A stretch of 50,868 nt of DNA from Candidatus Pacebacteria bacterium CG_4_9_14_0_2_um_filter_40_15 (GCA_002788675.1 PFRS01000005.1:263767-314634); one strand, 5' to 3'; shown: positions 1-10,578, counted from the first letter of the stretch. A program made the numbers and translations. The notes: generated by a model from the sequence alone, not told the origin.

Positions 1-354
1 ACCGTCGAGAACACGAAGTGAACGCTCTACTTCAGCAGTAAAGTCAACGTGCCCTGGAGTATCAATAATATTGAAACGGTAAGGAGCGGCTTCTAGATGT
101 GTTTCAAAGTGAGGAGTCCAAAAGGTTGTTGTAGCAGCAGAAACGATAGTAATACCACGTTCTTGCTCTTGCTCCATCCAGTCCATGGTTGCAGCACCTT
201 CATGAACTTCACCAATTTTGTATGTTCTACCAGTAAAGTATAAAATACGTTCGGTTGTGGTGGTTTTACCTGCGTCAATGTGGGCAATAATACCAATATT
301 ACGAATCCTCTCGAGAGGAATCTTATTTCTATCTTTGTTCTGATCGGCTGCCAT
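1..354 (-). CDS. fusA: Elongation factor G, N-terminal part (runs off the left edge)
   Basis: EF-G is the ribosomal translocation GTPase. Only the first 118 codons lie in the window. They show the G1 P-loop (AHIDAGKTT), the switch I region with RGITI, and the G3 motif DTPGH, in EF-G order. The start at 354 is preceded by AGGAAA with 8 nt spacing. The ORF track did not list this reading frame; its 93..395 entry is a shadow of it. It is the third gene of a str-type operon rpsL-rpsG-fusA. The segment before DTPGH ([14 protein letters not shown]) looks slightly longer than usual. Identification is certain; the rest of the protein cannot be judged. Confidence 0.97.
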   Translation of the reverse strand, partial: MAADQNKDRNKIPLERIRNIGIIAHIDAGKTTTTERILYFTGRTYKIGEVHEGAATMDWMEQEQERGITIVSAATTTFWTPHFETHLEAAPYRFNIIDTPGHVDFTAEVERSLRVLDG

Positions 355-393
355 ATATGGTTTCCTATTATTACTTTTTTTGCTATTAAATCC

Positions 394-423
394 AAGAAAA
401 GCCCAAATGGTAGGACTTTTCTT
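394..423 (-). promoter_or_regulatory. Hairpin between rpsG and fusA
   Basis: An 11-bp stem (394-404 with 413-423, one G-U pair in RNA) closes an 8-nt loop in the gap between rpsG and fusA. No U-run follows, so it is not a standard terminator. It could be a processing site, a transcript stabiliser or a translational control element. The structure is seen directly; the function is a guess. Confidence 0.5.
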
Positions 424-470
424 GTGAATCACTACAAGATTCTACTATAGCAGAAATTACTCTGCTGAGA

Positions 471-947
471 CTACCATCTAAAGTGAGCAAATGCTTTGTT
501 AGCTTCTGCCATACGATGTGAGGTGTTCTTACGGTTAACTGCACCACCTTGACCACTGAGTGCATCAAGCATTTCAGCAGCAAATTTTTCACCAAAAGTG
601 TGATACATTTTGTTTGATCGTTTATTTGCCTCAAGTACTAACCAACGAAGAGCCAATGCAAAACCTCTTCTAGGTTTAACTGGCATTGGAACCTGGTAAG
701 CTGCACCACCGACACGTCGAGAGCGAACTTCCATTTGTGGAGTAATTGAGCGAATAACGTCATCAAAAGCTTCAACTGCTGGTTTACCAGTAGCTTCAGC
801 TAATTTTTCGAGTGCAATATATACCTGTTTTTGTGCAACAGATTTCTTGCCATCGAACATAACATAGTTAATTAATTTCGAAACTTTGACAGATCCATAC
901 TTACCGTCAGGACTGATCTTGCGAATTTGAGCGCGTTTTGTTCTCAT
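471..947 (-). CDS. rpsG: Small-subunit ribosomal protein S7
   Basis: S7 nucleates assembly of the 30S head by binding the 3' domain of 16S rRNA. The 158-residue protein is near the usual S7 length and is recognisable end to end, with the basic N-terminus, the VGGAAYQVP beta-hairpin region and the C-terminal RMAEANKAFAHFRW. It lies 53 nt downstream of rpsL and 116 nt upstream of fusA, the standard str operon order. A GGAGAAGAAAG purine run precedes the ATG. Nothing is missing or unusual in the protein. Confidence 0.98.
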   Translation of the reverse strand: MRTKRAQIRKISPDGKYGSVKVSKLINYVMFDGKKSVAQKQVYIALEKLAEATGKPAVEAFDDVIRSITPQMEVRSRRVGGAAYQVPMPVKPRRGFALALRWLVLEANKRSNKMYHTFGEKFAAEMLDALSGQGGAVNRKNTSHRMAEANKAFAHFRW

Positions 948-1000
948 GATACTTTCTTCTCCATTCTAACGAATGAATACTTTCATGTAGGAAAAGAGTC

Positions 1001-1411
1001 TTAGCTCTTCTTTACACCATACTTACTTCTACTTGTTTTTCTGTTTGAAACACCTGCACAGTCATACTTACCACGAACAACGTGATACTTCACACCTGGT
1101 AAGTCTTTGACTCTACCACCGCGGACAAGCACAACACTGTGCTCTGCGAGGTTATGACCTTCGCCTGAAATATATGCAGTAACTTCCATTTTGTTAGAAA
1201 GACGAACACGAGCAACTTTACGAAGAGCTGAGTTTGGTTTCTTAGGAGTCATTGTTTTAACAACAGTACAGACACCACGCTTCTGAGGGTTAAAAGTTTT
1301 AACCTGCTTTGAAGTGTTTGAGTTGTAACTACGTCTTAAAGCACCTGCTTTAATACGTTTACTATTGCTTTTTCGTCCTCCCTTACGGATTAACTGATTT
1401 ATTGTAGGCAT
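1001..1411 (-). CDS. rpsL: Small-subunit ribosomal protein S12
   Basis: S12 sits at the decoding centre and controls accuracy. The 136-residue protein carries the hallmark [11 protein letters not shown] loop and the [14 protein letters not shown] loop. The lysines at the positions classically mutated in streptomycin resistance are unchanged, so this protein looks wild-type there. The C-terminal basic tail is intact. It is the first gene of the str-type operon and follows an extended -10 promoter about 55 nt upstream. The ATG has only a weak AAGAAAA purine stretch before it. Confidence 0.98.
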   Translation of the reverse strand: MPTINQLIRKGGRKSNSKRIKAGALRRSYNSNTSKQVKTFNPQKRGVCTVVKTMTPKKPNSALRKVARVRLSNKMEVTAYISGEGHNLAEHSVVLVRGGRVKDLPGVKYHVVRGKYDCAGVSNRKTSRSKYGVKKS

Positions 1412-1465
1412 ACGGTCATTTTCTTTGTTTATTTCTTACTTACTATAATTTTTTCGTGAGCGTTG

Positions 1466-1474
1466 ATTATATCA
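1466..1474 (-). promoter_or_regulatory. Extended -10 promoter for rpsL-rpsG-fusA
   Basis: The minus strand reads TGATATAAT, a perfect extended -10. The hexamer 17 nt upstream (CTGTAC) is a poor -35. It lies directly downstream of the rpoC-distal hairpin and about 55 nt before the rpsL ATG, so the str genes can be transcribed separately from rpoBC. Confidence 0.6.
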
Positions 1475-1476
1475 TA

Positions 1477-1513
1477 GGCCTGAAGCAAGTACAGCGGCTA
1501 TTTGCTTCAGGCC
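1477..1513 (-). terminator. Hairpin after rpoC
   Basis: A perfect 12-bp inverted repeat (GGCCTGAAGCAA with TTGCTTCAGGCC) starts 11 nt after the rpoC stop codon. No U-tract follows on the minus strand; instead the str promoter begins. It may be a weak terminator, a processing hairpin or a 3'-end stabiliser separating rpoBC from rpsL. Confidence 0.55.
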
Positions 1514-1523
1514 ATATGAAGTA

Positions 1524-4500
1524 TTAATTATCAATCCTTGCTCGTTCCTCACTGGTTGGAATTAATCTACCAATGATAACGTTTTCTTTGAGTCCTTCGA
1601 GGTAGTCAACAGCTCCTGCACTTGCAGCATTTGTTAACACATTCTTAGTGTGTTGGAATGAAGCTGCAGATAACCATGAACTTGTGAAGAGTGATGATCG
1701 AGTAATTCCGAGGAATAATACTTTAGCTGTAGCTGGTTCACCACCGGCTGCCATCGCATCATCATTTTGCTCGACAAACTTGTTACGTTCAATTACTTCA
1801 CCAGTTAAGAAATCTGTATCACCTGAAGACTCGATCTGAACTTTGTCGCTCATCTTACGTAAGATAACTTCAAAGTGTTTATCGTGAATAGGAATACCTT
1901 GTGACTCATACACAGCTTGCACTTGTTCAATCAGATATTGCTGAGTTATAAGAAGACCTGCAACTTGCATGAGTTCTTTAGCATTTATTGAACCAGCAGT
2001 TAACTGAGTTCCAGTAGCAACTAAGTCACCATTTGAAACAGTGATCGGTGTATTTGCTGAGACAGTGTAACTTACTTCTTCAACAGGTGTGCTGGTACTT
2101 CGGACAATGATCTCTACACTTTCGTCATCCTTTTTGATAGTAACTTTACCTGAAATTTCTGAAATCAAAGCCTGTGACTTTGGATTTCTAACTTCAAGAA
2201 GTTCCTCAACACGTGGAAGTCCTTGTGTCACGTCACCACCGACGATACCACCTTTATGCTTAGTACGCATAGTTAGCTGAGTACCTGGTTCACCAATTGA
2301 CTGAGCAGCAACGATTCCGACTGGAACACCAATCTCAATTTCTTTTCGAGTTGAGAAGTCCCATCCGTAACATTTGCGACACATACCCTTTGAAGCTTCA
2401 CAAGTAAGCGGAGATCTCACTGCGATATCATCAAGTCCTGCTGCTTCAATTTCTAAAGCGACTTCAGCATTAATGATTTCACCAGCTGTGACAAATACTT
2501 TCTTGCCATCAGTGATATCTTTTCTTGCGACTCTACCAGTAATTCTGTTTGCAAAAACGTCGGCTCTATTTCCTCTGGTAACTTCAACATATTTGTCGGT
2601 TCCACAATCATCCATACGAATAATCACATCATGTGATACGTCACAGAGACGACGAGTGAGGTAACCAGCATCAGCAGTTTTAATAGCTGAGTCAGTCAGA
2701 CCTTTACGTGAACCACGAGCTGAAGTCACATACTCGAAGATTGAAAGACCTTCGCGGAAGTTAGACTTTGTAGGCATTTCCACAATGTTTCCAAGTGGGT
2801 CAACAACAAGTCCACGCATAGCAGCGAGCTGCTTAACCTGATCTTTTGAAGCACGTGTTCCACCTGATTCAATGATGACTTTGATTGCGTTTGCTTCGTC
2901 GTATGACTTCCATGTCTTTTCAAGAAGTTCGTCTGTTGTGTCAATCCAAACATCGAAAGAAAGACGTTTACGTTCTTCTTCAGCGATCATACCTTCAAAG
3001 TACTGTTCTTGAATGCTTTCAACTTTTTTGTTAGCTTCTTCGATAATACCAGCTTTTTCGACAATCATTTCACAGTCTGGTACAGATACTGAAAGACCTG
3101 AAAGTGTTGCAGCTCTGAAACCAAGATTCTTGATGTTATCAATAAGTGAAATGATAATCTCATGAGTCTCTTCTTTGATAACTTCAGTAACCAAAGTTTT
3201 GATTTTCTTTGCAGAGATAGCCTCATTCATGAATTCATAACTTGCTGGTAAAAGATCATTGTACTCAAGTCGACCAACGGTTGTTTCAAGTATCTTGCCA
3301 CTATCTAATCGAACATCAATAGCTTGACGTAAACCAATCATTCGAATCTGGTATGCATGGTATGCTTCATCTTTATTAGCGAAAGTTCCTGGGAACTTTG
3401 CAATATTTGTATCAAGCACTGTGTGATAGTACACACCCATAGCCATTTCCTTGTTAGGAATAGTAATAGGTTCACCGTTAGCAGGCTTCAAGAGATTTCG
3501 AGTAGCCATCATGAGCTCTTCAGCTTCACGTCGTGCCTCTTTAGTAAGAGGAATGTGAACAGCCATCTGGTCACCGTCAAAGTCAGCGTTATAACCTGAA
3601 CAAACAGCTGGGTGGAGGCGAATAGCATTTCCCTCAATAAGAATTGGGAAGAAAGCTTGCATACCAAGCTTGTGCAGGGTTGGTGCACGGTTAAGAATAA
3701 CTGGATGATTTTCGGTTACTTCTTCAAGAATACCGTAGACAACTGGCTCACGACGATCAATTAAGTGACGAGCACTCTTCACGTTAGGAGCAATTCCCTT
3801 AGTAATTAATTCACGAAGGACGTAAGGTTTGAACATCTCAAGTGCCATATCTTTTGGAAGACCACACTCGTTAAGCTTAAGTTCTGGACCAACAACGATA
3901 ACTGAGCGACCTGAGTAGTCAACACGTTTACCCAAAAGATTTTGACGGAAACGACCTTGCTTACCCTTGAGCATCTCTGAGAGAGACTTAAGAGGACGTC
4001 TGTTAGAACGTCGGCGAGATTGACGAGCACCACTACTGTCGATAAGTGAATCAACAGCTTCTTGGAGCATACGCTTTTCGTTACGCAAAATGATTTCTGG
4101 CGCACCTAGATCAATAAGATGCTTAAGACGGTTGTTACGGTTAATCACACGTCGATACAAGTCATTCAAGTCAGAAGTTGCAAAACGGCCACCTGAAAGC
4201 TGTACCATTGGACGCAAGTCTGGTGGGATAACTGGCAAGATACTCATGAACATCCATTCTGGACGAATATCTGCTTTTCTAAGACCTTCTGCAACTCTGA
4301 GTCGCTTTACAGCCTTAAGTCTCTTTGCACCTTTACCTTCAATGACTTCATCTCTAAGACGAGCAACAATTTCATCAAGATCAATAAGTTGTACCATCTC
4401 GAGAATTGCTTCTGCACCCATACCTACACGTAGGTGATCGATGGCATTGTACTCATCGAGCTTGAGGTACTCATCTTCTGTTAAGATTGTGCCACGGTTA

Positions 4501-5210
4501 ATCTTCTTAACCATCGACTTCACTTGTTTAAAGATTTCGTCGGTTTGATCAAGTTGAACTTCAAGTTGCTGCTTTAGAGCAACAAGTTTGTTTTTAGCTT
4601 TAAGTTCAATCTCAGTTAACTTAAGCTGCAACGTTTCTTTGTTAGTAACCTTTGCCTTAAGTGTTTCTTTATCCGCAACGAGAGCATCTTTAACTGCTTC
4701 CATGTTCTTCTTTGTAGCTTCTTTAAGTGAATCTTGCTGTGCAATTAAGTCAACATCAAGTTGTTCAAGGACAGCTGTCTTTTCTGTTGAATCGATTTCA
4801 AGTACTAAGTACTTTGAGAAATAGATAATTGAACTCAAGTTTCTTGGTGAAATATCTAAGAGTAATGAAAGCTTAGAAGGTGCACCCTTAAAGAACCAGA
4901 TATGAGCAACTGGAGCTGCGAGTGAAATGTGTCCCATACGCTCACGTCTAACTTTAGACTGAGTTACTTCGACACCACACTTATCACAGATAATGCCTTT
5001 ATAGCGAATTCTCTTGTATTTACCACAGTAACACTCGTAATCTTTAATAGGGCCGAAGATTTTCTCATCGAAGAGACCGTCTTTTTCTGCCTTAAGTGAA
5101 CGATAGTTAATGGTTTCAGGTTTCTTGACTTCACCGTAAGACCAAGACTTAATAGTCTCTGGGGAAGCAATTCTGATTTCTAATGCTGAAAAGTTAGTAA
5201 TATTTTTCAT
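1524..5210 (-). CDS. rpoC: DNA-directed RNA polymerase subunit beta'
   Basis: This is the largest catalytic subunit of RNA polymerase. The Mg-binding motif NADFDGDQM is at residues 541-549. The N-terminal zinc site uses Cys60, Cys62, Cys75 and Cys78. The second zinc site contributes [11 protein letters not shown] further on, and the trigger-loop region contains [12 protein letters not shown] charged, helical stretch at about residues 145-235 sits in the clamp region. At 1228 residues it is shorter than the proteobacterial protein, which has lineage-specific insertions. It begins 11 nt after rpoB ends, so the two are certainly co-transcribed. Confidence 0.99.
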   Translation of the reverse strand: MKNITNFSALEIRIASPETIKSWSYGEVKKPETINYRSLKAEKDGLFDEKIFGPIKDYECYCGKYKRIRYKGIICDKCGVEVTQSKVRRERMGHISLAAPVAHIWFFKGAPSKLSLLLDISPRNLSSIIYFSKYLVLEIDSTEKTAVLEQLDVDLIAQQDSLKEATKKNMEAVKDALVADKETLKAKVTNKETLQLKLTEIELKAKNKLVALKQQLEVQLDQTDEIFKQVKSMVKKINRGTILTEDEYLKLDEYNAIDHLRVGMGAEAILEMVQLIDLDEIVARLRDEVIEGKGAKRLKAVKRLRVAEGLRKADIRPEWMFMSILPVIPPDLRPMVQLSGGRFATSDLNDLYRRVINRNNRLKHLIDLGAPEIILRNEKRMLQEAVDSLIDSSGARQSRRRSNRRPLKSLSEMLKGKQGRFRQNLLGKRVDYSGRSVIVVGPELKLNECGLPKDMALEMFKPYVLRELITKGIAPNVKSARHLIDRREPVVYGILEEVTENHPVILNRAPTLHKLGMQAFFPILIEGNAIRLHPAVCSGYNADFDGDQMAVHIPLTKEARREAEELMMATRNLLKPANGEPITIPNKEMAMGVYYHTVLDTNIAKFPGTFANKDEAYHAYQIRMIGLRQAIDVRLDSGKILETTVGRLEYNDLLPASYEFMNEAISAKKIKTLVTEVIKEETHEIIISLIDNIKNLGFRAATLSGLSVSVPDCEMIVEKAGIIEEANKKVESIQEQYFEGMIAEEERKRLSFDVWIDTTDELLEKTWKSYDEANAIKVIIESGGTRASKDQVKQLAAMRGLVVDPLGNIVEMPTKSNFREGLSIFEYVTSARGSRKGLTDSAIKTADAGYLTRRLCDVSHDVIIRMDDCGTDKYVEVTRGNRADVFANRITGRVARKDITDGKKVFVTAGEIINAEVALEIEAAGLDDIAVRSPLTCEASKGMCRKCYGWDFSTRKEIEIGVPVGIVAAQSIGEPGTQLTMRTKHKGGIVGGDVTQGLPRVEELLEVRNPKSQALISEISGKVTIKKDDESVEIIVRSTSTPVEEVSYTVSANTPITVSNGDLVATGTQLTAGSINAKELMQVAGLLITQQYLIEQVQAVYESQGIPIHDKHFEVILRKMSDKVQIESSGDTDFLTGEVIERNKFVEQNDDAMAAGGEPATAKVLFLGITRSSLFTSSWLSAASFQHTKNVLTNAASAGAVDYLEGLKENVIIGRLIPTSEERARIDN

Positions 5211-5221
5211 ATGTGTTCTCC

Positions 5222-8200
5222 TTATGCCTCTTCCCCTTCTTCAGTATCATCAATCTCAGGTTCAATATCTTCATCGAGCTCTGCTTCATCAGCTTCGAAC
5301 TCATCTGTTTCGTCAACTTCACCCTCAACATCTGCTGATGCTGCTTCTAGTTCAGCTATCTCTTCTGGAGTCAGCTTTTCAGGTTCTTCAACTATTGCTT
5401 CTTCTTCTGCCTCATGTGGAACCACATCTAGACCAAGAGAGTTAAGCTCTCGCATAAGCACTCGGAAACCTTCTGGAACTGTTGGTGCTGGAATATCTAA
5501 GCCTTTAACAATAGCTTCAAATGCCTTTGCTCTTCCCATCACGTCGTCTGACTTGATAGTAAGCATTTCTTGTAAGACATGTGCAGCTCGATGTGCTTCA
5601 AGTGCCCAGACTTCCATTTCTCCCAAACGCTGTCCACCCATCTGTGCTTTACCACCGAGAGGTTGTTGGGTAACGAGAGAGTATGGACCAGTTGAACGAG
5701 CATGCATCTTATCTTCCACCATATGTGAAAGCTTCAAGATGTACCCAATACCAACGGTTGTGTCTTCACCAAACTTTTCACCGGTACGACCATCATAGAG
5801 TTGTGCTTTACCATTTACTGGTAAACCAGCTCTGTTGAGCTCATCCCAAATTTGTTGTTCATCAAACTTTTCAAAAGCAGGAACAGCAATATTATATCCA
5901 AGTTCTCGAGCTGCCCAACCGGCATGTGCTTCGAGTAGCTGACCAAGGTTCATACGAGCCAAGACAGACAGTGGAGAAATAATAATATCTACTGGAGTTC
6001 CATCTTCAAGGTGAGGCATGTCTGCAACAGGGATAATCTTTGAGATAACACCCTTGTTACCATGACGTCCTGCCAACTTGTCACCGACAGTAATCTTACG
6101 CAGTTGAGCAACTTTTACCGTAACTTCTTTAAGTGTTCCAGGATCAAGTTCGTCACCTAAATCACTATCGAGGACTTGCACATCAATAACAATTCCCTGC
6201 TCACCATGAGGCAAACGAAGTGATGTGTCACGAACTTCTCGAGATTTTTCACCAAAGATTGCACGGAGCAATCGCTCTTCTGGAGTAAGTTCTGTCTCAC
6301 CTTTTGGAGCAATTTTACCAACTAAGATATCACCTGAAGAAACGACACTTCCCACACGGATAATTCCATCTGGAGTTAAGTTTGAAAGATAGACTTCTGA
6401 AACATTTGGAATGTCATTAGTAAGTTCTTCTGCACCTAACTTAGTATCCATAACTTTAGATTTGTGCTCGTTAATCTGAATAGAAGTCAACACATCTTGC
6501 TTGACTAAGCGATCAGAAATCACGATAGCGTCTTCGTAGCCCAAACCATCAAATGATGCATAAGCAATAAGAAGGTTTGAACCAAGTGCTAACTCACCAT
6601 GATCTGCAGCAGGTCCGTCAATAATGACGTCACCAGCACTAATCTTTTCACCAAGTTTTACAATTGGAGATTGTGAGTAACAGGTACTTTGTGAAGTTCG
6701 AATAAACTTGTTTACGAAGTAGGTTTCTGTTGAACCTTCAATCACTGAAACATCATCATCCTCTGAACCATCTAAAGTTTTAAGCACAGCTTTATCAAGT
6801 GTGATTTCAACTTTATTTGCATCTACATATGAAACAACACCTGGATGTCGTGCAACTACGGTACGTCCCATTGATATAGCAACAGATTGCTCCATACCAG
6901 TTCCCACAATTGGTGCTTGTGGAGAAACGAGCGGAACAGCCTGACATTGCATATGAGTACCCATCAAAGCACGGTTAGCTTCGTCATGAGCAATAAATGG
7001 AATGAGTGATGCTGAAGTACCAATCACCTGACGTGGAACAACGTCGATATACTGCACTTCTTCTGCACTACCTTCGATAAAGGTGTTCATATAGCGCATT
7101 GGAATCCACTCATCAACAATAACGTTATCTTTGTCGATGTCGATACTTGCGTGAGTAATCTTGTAATCTTCTTCTTCGTCAGCACTCAGGTAAATAACTT
7201 CATTCTGAATAACCATTTTGCCTTTTACATTCTTTACAGGTCTGTAAGGGGCATCTAAGAATCCAAAATTATTTACACGAGTGTAGAGTGAGAGATAGGT
7301 AACCAAACCAATGTTTGGACCTTCAGGAGAACGCACTGGGTCAATACGAGAGTATTGAGATGCGTTAATGTCACGCATTGAGAATGATGCACGCTCTCGG
7401 GTCACACCACCAGTACCCATAACTGATAAACGACGAAGGTTATCAATTTCTGAGAGTGGGTTAGTTTGATCAAGAATTGTTGAAAGTCTGTTTCGGCGGA
7501 AAAACTCTGAGATAGTTGCAATAAGTGGACGAGCATTAACTAATGCTGCTGGACTTAAGACTTCATCTGTTTTTGTAAGAGACATTTTTTCACGGATTGA
7601 TCGCTCTAATCTTATTAGACCAATTCGGAATGCAGAGTCTTGTACGAGTTCACCAATTTGACGAACACGTCGATTACTCAAATGGTCAATATCATCAGTT
7701 TTACCAATGCCATTTTGAAGTTTAATAAGATACACAACTGTGTTGAGAATATCTTCTTTGGTCAGCACGGTTGTGCCTTCTTCTACAGAAAGTCCAAGGC
7801 GGCGGTTAAGTTTGTAACGACCAACTCTATCTAAGTTGTAACGTCGGGCATCAAAGAATAACTGTTTAAGATACTCTTGAGCATTATCAAGAACGGCTGG
7901 CTCACCAGGGCGCATCTTTTCATAAATCTCGATAAGAGCTTCTTCTTTTGTTTTTGTTGGGTCTTTTGCAATAGTATTTTCAACTAATTCAAACTTATCA
8001 GCTGCAATAGCTGGTGCAAGAGCTTCTTTGAGCTCTTCGTCTGAACTGTAACCAATAGCACGGAGAAGTACTGTAACAGGCATCTTACGACGTCTGTCGA
8101 TTTTTACTGTTATAACATCACGTTTACCAACAGTAACTTCAATCCAAGATCCTCGCTTTGGGCGAAGTTCTGCAGTGAAGAGTTTTTTACCTGTGGTTGA

Positions 8201-8641
8201 ATCTGTGTCACCTGAAAAGGAAACACCTGGAGCACGAACCAACTGTGTAACCACAGCACGCTCGATACCATTAATAACGAACGTTCCGATTGAGGTCATT
8301 TTAGGCACATCACCTAAAAAGACTTCTTGCTTCTGTTCTTCGCCAGTTTTCTTGTTAAGAAGGGTAGCTTCTACATAGAGAGGCATGTCGTATGAGACAC
8401 CTTTGCGCTTTGCTTGATCGATAGTGTATTTTGGTTTACCAAATCGGTAATCTCCGAAAGACAATCTCCAGTTTTTACCGGTATAGTCTTCAATTCCGTG
8501 GTCACCATTAACTTCAGTAAGTTGGCGCTTAATACCGTTGGTGAGGAATGCTTGATAACTATCAATCTGTAACTTAACGAGGTCAAGCTCAGGTAACACT
8601 TTGTTATCAAATCCCCAGTTCTGGCGAGTAACTTTAGGCAT
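5222..8641 (-). CDS. rpoB: DNA-directed RNA polymerase subunit beta
   Basis: Beta subunit of RNA polymerase, 1139 residues. The rifampicin-pocket region aligns without gaps ([21 protein letters not shown]), and the active-centre lysine segment [22 protein letters not shown] region is present. At E. coli positions 513, 514 and 526, usually Gln, Phe and His, this protein has Thr, Ile and Asn. The last ~63 residues are almost purely acidic and lie beyond the normal C-terminus. AGAAGGA precedes the ATG with good spacing. It is transcribed from a strong promoter inside the end of mltG and has a ~255-nt leader. Confidence 0.99.
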   Translation of the reverse strand: MPKVTRQNWGFDNKVLPELDLVKLQIDSYQAFLTNGIKRQLTEVNGDHGIEDYTGKNWRLSFGDYRFGKPKYTIDQAKRKGVSYDMPLYVEATLLNKKTGEEQKQEVFLGDVPKMTSIGTFVINGIERAVVTQLVRAPGVSFSGDTDSTTGKKLFTAELRPKRGSWIEVTVGKRDVITVKIDRRRKMPVTVLLRAIGYSSDEELKEALAPAIAADKFELVENTIAKDPTKTKEEALIEIYEKMRPGEPAVLDNAQEYLKQLFFDARRYNLDRVGRYKLNRRLGLSVEEGTTVLTKEDILNTVVYLIKLQNGIGKTDDIDHLSNRRVRQIGELVQDSAFRIGLIRLERSIREKMSLTKTDEVLSPAALVNARPLIATISEFFRRNRLSTILDQTNPLSEIDNLRRLSVMGTGGVTRERASFSMRDINASQYSRIDPVRSPEGPNIGLVTYLSLYTRVNNFGFLDAPYRPVKNVKGKMVIQNEVIYLSADEEEDYKITHASIDIDKDNVIVDEWIPMRYMNTFIEGSAEEVQYIDVVPRQVIGTSASLIPFIAHDEANRALMGTHMQCQAVPLVSPQAPIVGTGMEQSVAISMGRTVVARHPGVVSYVDANKVEITLDKAVLKTLDGSEDDDVSVIEGSTETYFVNKFIRTSQSTCYSQSPIVKLGEKISAGDVIIDGPAADHGELALGSNLLIAYASFDGLGYEDAIVISDRLVKQDVLTSIQINEHKSKVMDTKLGAEELTNDIPNVSEVYLSNLTPDGIIRVGSVVSSGDILVGKIAPKGETELTPEERLLRAIFGEKSREVRDTSLRLPHGEQGIVIDVQVLDSDLGDELDPGTLKEVTVKVAQLRKITVGDKLAGRHGNKGVISKIIPVADMPHLEDGTPVDIIISPLSVLARMNLGQLLEAHAGWAARELGYNIAVPAFEKFDEQQIWDELNRAGLPVNGKAQLYDGRTGEKFGEDTTVGIGYILKLSHMVEDKMHARSTGPYSLVTQQPLGGKAQMGGQRLGEMEVWALEAHRAAHVLQEMLTIKSDDVMGRAKAFEAIVKGLDIPAPTVPEGFRVLMRELNSLGLDVVPHEAEEEAIVEEPEKLTPEEIAELEAASADVEGEVDETDEFEADEAELDEDIEPEIDDTEEGEEA

Positions 8642-8897
8642 AGATCGTCCTTCTCTAAACTAGTATGTGTTTTATTCTGATTACTACTGTTTCAGTTGCA
8701 TCGTTGTTGTACCAAGCGAAAAAGGTTGAGCCGAAGGGTTAGAAGGATGACACGCCTGGAAAGTAACTTTCCATGAGTGCCACAAAAAAGACAGAGAGAC
8801 ACTCTGGGGTGCACTCCCTTTCTAAATTATGAAACCGAAGTCTCTGAATTTCTTACGGTCAAGAAAATCCCTCGCTCTATTTTTTGTACAACTGAAG
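8642..8897 (-). promoter_or_regulatory. Long structured 5' leader of rpoB
   Basis: The stretch from the predicted start site to rpoB is ~255 nt and holds no credible ORF. Two structures are visible. One pairs GAGTGC (8811-8816) with GCACTC (8775-8780) and encloses a smaller CAGAG/CTCTG hairpin followed by TCTTTTTT, which resembles an attenuator. The other is a 7-bp stem, 8712-8718 with 8753-8759. It may control rpoBC expression, but it matches no known leader family that I recognise, and no rplJL genes lie upstream. Confidence 0.45.
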
Positions 8898-8902
8898 ATC
8901 TG

Positions 8903-8931
8903 ATTATAACAGACAGATAGTGTTATCGCAA
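8903..8931 (-). promoter_or_regulatory. Promoter of rpoBC
   Basis: The minus strand has TTGCGA (8926-8931), a 17-nt spacer and TATAAT (8903-8908), with an extended TGT before the -10. It is one of the best promoter matches in the window. The -35 overlaps the last codons of mltG, so mltG and rpoB are adjacent but separately driven. Confidence 0.75.
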
Positions 8932-9909
8932 GTATTTGTTTACATTTGCGTTATGTTGGTCGATCGTTTCGGCAAAATACATCTTGCCTGTTGCTGGATC
9001 GTGAATATAGAACAGATCTGGGACGTCTAAGTAGTCTAATGTGGCTTGAATTGCTTCTATGCCCGGGTTTGAAATTGGCTGAGGAGGTAAACCAACATTC
9101 TGGTAGGTATTAAATGGTGAAACCAGTGCTTTATCGGCTGCAGTTGGGTTTGGCCACCACTGCGCACTAGTGCCTCGGACAAACTGGAGCGTAGCATCAA
9201 CTTGTAAAGCCATGCCTATATCAATCCTATTCCAAAGAATTCCTGCGACATGTCGCATTTGCTCGTAGTCTCGGGCCTCTCTCTGAACAATTGATGCCAT
9301 GATCAAAACATCATCAAAATCACGATCACTCTTTTCTACCTCTGTTCCTACTTTTGCAGTAATTTTTGACTCAAAGGTATTTACCAAGAGTAAAACAATT
9401 GCATCTGCTTCCATTTCTCGAGGAATAAGGTAGGTATCTGGATAAAGCATACCCGGATATTCTTTTGCTGTGCTCAAAAATAGTTCCGGATCAAATGCGG
9501 CAAGCTCTTCTTTTGAAGCTAGATACTCAGCCATCTCCTCTGCTCGCCAGCCTTCAAGAAAGGTAATCCATACATCTTCCGTACCTTCAGTCAAAGTCTG
9601 AGCCATTTCAAAAGGAGTCATACTTGGAGAAAGCTTAAATGAACCTGCTTGGATCTTGCCACCTAGCTGCTGTTGAATCACAACAAATCTAAAAACCAGC
9701 GGATGTTTTAGCAACCCTGCTTGAGTTAATCGCTCACCAATAGTACTAATTCCTTGACCTTTAGGAATCACAAAAGACTGTGTTTCTACAGACGCGCTCA
9801 CAGGAGTAAAAAGTGAGTAGAGCACTATACTTATCACACAACCAACAGCAAAAAGAAAAACAAAAAGTAAGACCAGCATTTTTGATCGAGTATCAGACAT
9901 TTTTTTCAT
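8923..9909 (-). CDS. mltG: Endolytic murein transglycosylase MltG (YceG family)
   Basis: MltG cuts nascent glycan strands at the outer face of the membrane and helps set strand length. The 328-residue protein has a short cytoplasmic N-terminus, one transmembrane helix at about residues 12-32, a LysM-like segment (VIPKGQGISTIGERL) and the YceG catalytic domain. In the conserved ASIVxxE motif the catalytic Glu is kept (ASIVQRE), while the residue two before it is Gln. The IGMALQVDATLQF and GLPPQPISNPG motifs are typical. A -10-like TATACT ends 8 nt before the ATG and there is no clear Shine-Dalgarno. The alternative start at Met4 cannot be excluded. Confidence 0.95.
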   Translation of the reverse strand: MKKMSDTRSKMLVLLFVFLFAVGCVISIVLYSLFTPVSASVETQSFVIPKGQGISTIGERLTQAGLLKHPLVFRFVVIQQQLGGKIQAGSFKLSPSMTPFEMAQTLTEGTEDVWITFLEGWRAEEMAEYLASKEELAAFDPELFLSTAKEYPGMLYPDTYLIPREMEADAIVLLLVNTFESKITAKVGTEVEKSDRDFDDVLIMASIVQREARDYEQMRHVAGILWNRIDIGMALQVDATLQFVRGTSAQWWPNPTAADKALVSPFNTYQNVGLPPQPISNPGIEAIQATLDYLDVPDLFYIHDPATGKMYFAETIDQHNANVNKYLR

Positions 9910-9917
9910 ACTAAAGT

Positions 9918-9923
9918 AGTATA
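9918..9923 (-). promoter_or_regulatory. -10 box just upstream of mltG
   Basis: TATACT on the minus strand ends 8 nt before the mltG ATG, which would give a transcript beginning at or beside the start codon. No good -35 is visible. Confidence 0.4.
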
Positions 9924-9963
9924 GCTGATATCTTCAAAAAAAACTAAAGAAAGTAGCAATGAA

Positions 9964-10539
9964 CTAAGTGTCATTTCTGTTGAATAGTTCGTCAAATATG
10001 GTTTCAAGAATATAATATTTCTCCTCGGTAAAAACAACACAATGTATCTCTTTTATCAGACTATTCATGTGAGCTGGATCAAAAAAGTACCCACCTATAC
10101 TATGAGCCATAACTCTGGCTGCTTCATCCACTGGATAACCATAAATTCCTGTTGAAATAACAGGAAACGAAATGCTTTCAAGATTATATTGATCAGCCAT
10201 CCACAAACAGTTTTTATAACAAGCTGCCAAGAGCTCAGATTCATGACCATTTTCTTTGCCATACACTGGACCTACTGTATGAATAATATACGGAGCTTCC
10301 AAATTAAATCCCTCAGTAATAATAACCTGGGACGGTTCCATACTTCCATACTGCGCACATGCTTCTTTCATACCCGGACCTGCAGCCCGAGTTATAGCTT
10401 TATCGACACCACCAGCCATCTCAAAATTTCGGGTTGTGGTGTTCACAATTCCATCTGTCTTTTCAGCTGTAATATCACCTTGAAGTAACTGTATAGTTGG
10501 TTTATTTTTAAAATTTTTCCAAAATTCTTTTTTGAGCAT
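9964..10539 (-). CDS. Macrodomain protein (ADP-ribose binding or hydrolysing)
   Basis: Macrodomains bind ADP-ribose and often remove it from proteins or nucleic acids, or deacetylate O-acetyl-ADP-ribose. Visible motifs are LLQGDIT, AGGVDKAI with the Asp that orients ribose, the RAAGPGM segment and STGIYGYP. The usual NAAN motif reads NTTT, so at least one ribose-contacting Asn is lost. The ORF-track start at 10578 is a TTG that coincides with a -35 box. The ATG at 10539 (MLKKEFWKNF) is chosen because a promoter sits right before it and the domain begins about 15 residues later. This gives 191 residues. Enzymatic activity is uncertain. Confidence 0.85.
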   Translation of the reverse strand: MLKKEFWKNFKNKPTIQLLQGDITAEKTDGIVNTTTRNFEMAGGVDKAITRAAGPGMKEACAQYGSMEPSQVIITEGFNLEAPYIIHTVGPVYGKENGHESELLAACYKNCLWMADQYNLESISFPVISTGIYGYPVDEAARVMAHSIGGYFFDPAHMNSLIKEIHCVVFTEEKYYILETIFDELFNRNDT

Positions 10540-10548
10540 GTTGAGCAC

Positions 10549-10578
10549 AGTATGCCATACTCCCAACATGCTTGCCAA
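10549..10578 (-). promoter_or_regulatory. Promoter of the macrodomain gene
   Basis: TTGGCA (10573-10578), an 18-nt spacer and an extended -10 TGGCATACT (hexamer 10549-10554) lie on the minus strand. The -10 ends 9 nt before the ATG at 10539, so the transcript would have almost no leader. This argues against the longer TTG-started ORF. Confidence 0.5.

Noticed and set aside
93-395. 100-residue minus-strand ORF at the left edge
   Set aside because: It is out of frame with fusA, whose GTPase motifs are unmistakable in the frame starting at 354.
5211-5798. 195-residue plus-strand ORF rich in Ser
   Set aside because: It is the antisense shadow of the acidic RpoB tail, where Glu/Asp codons read in reverse give Ser and Phe codons.
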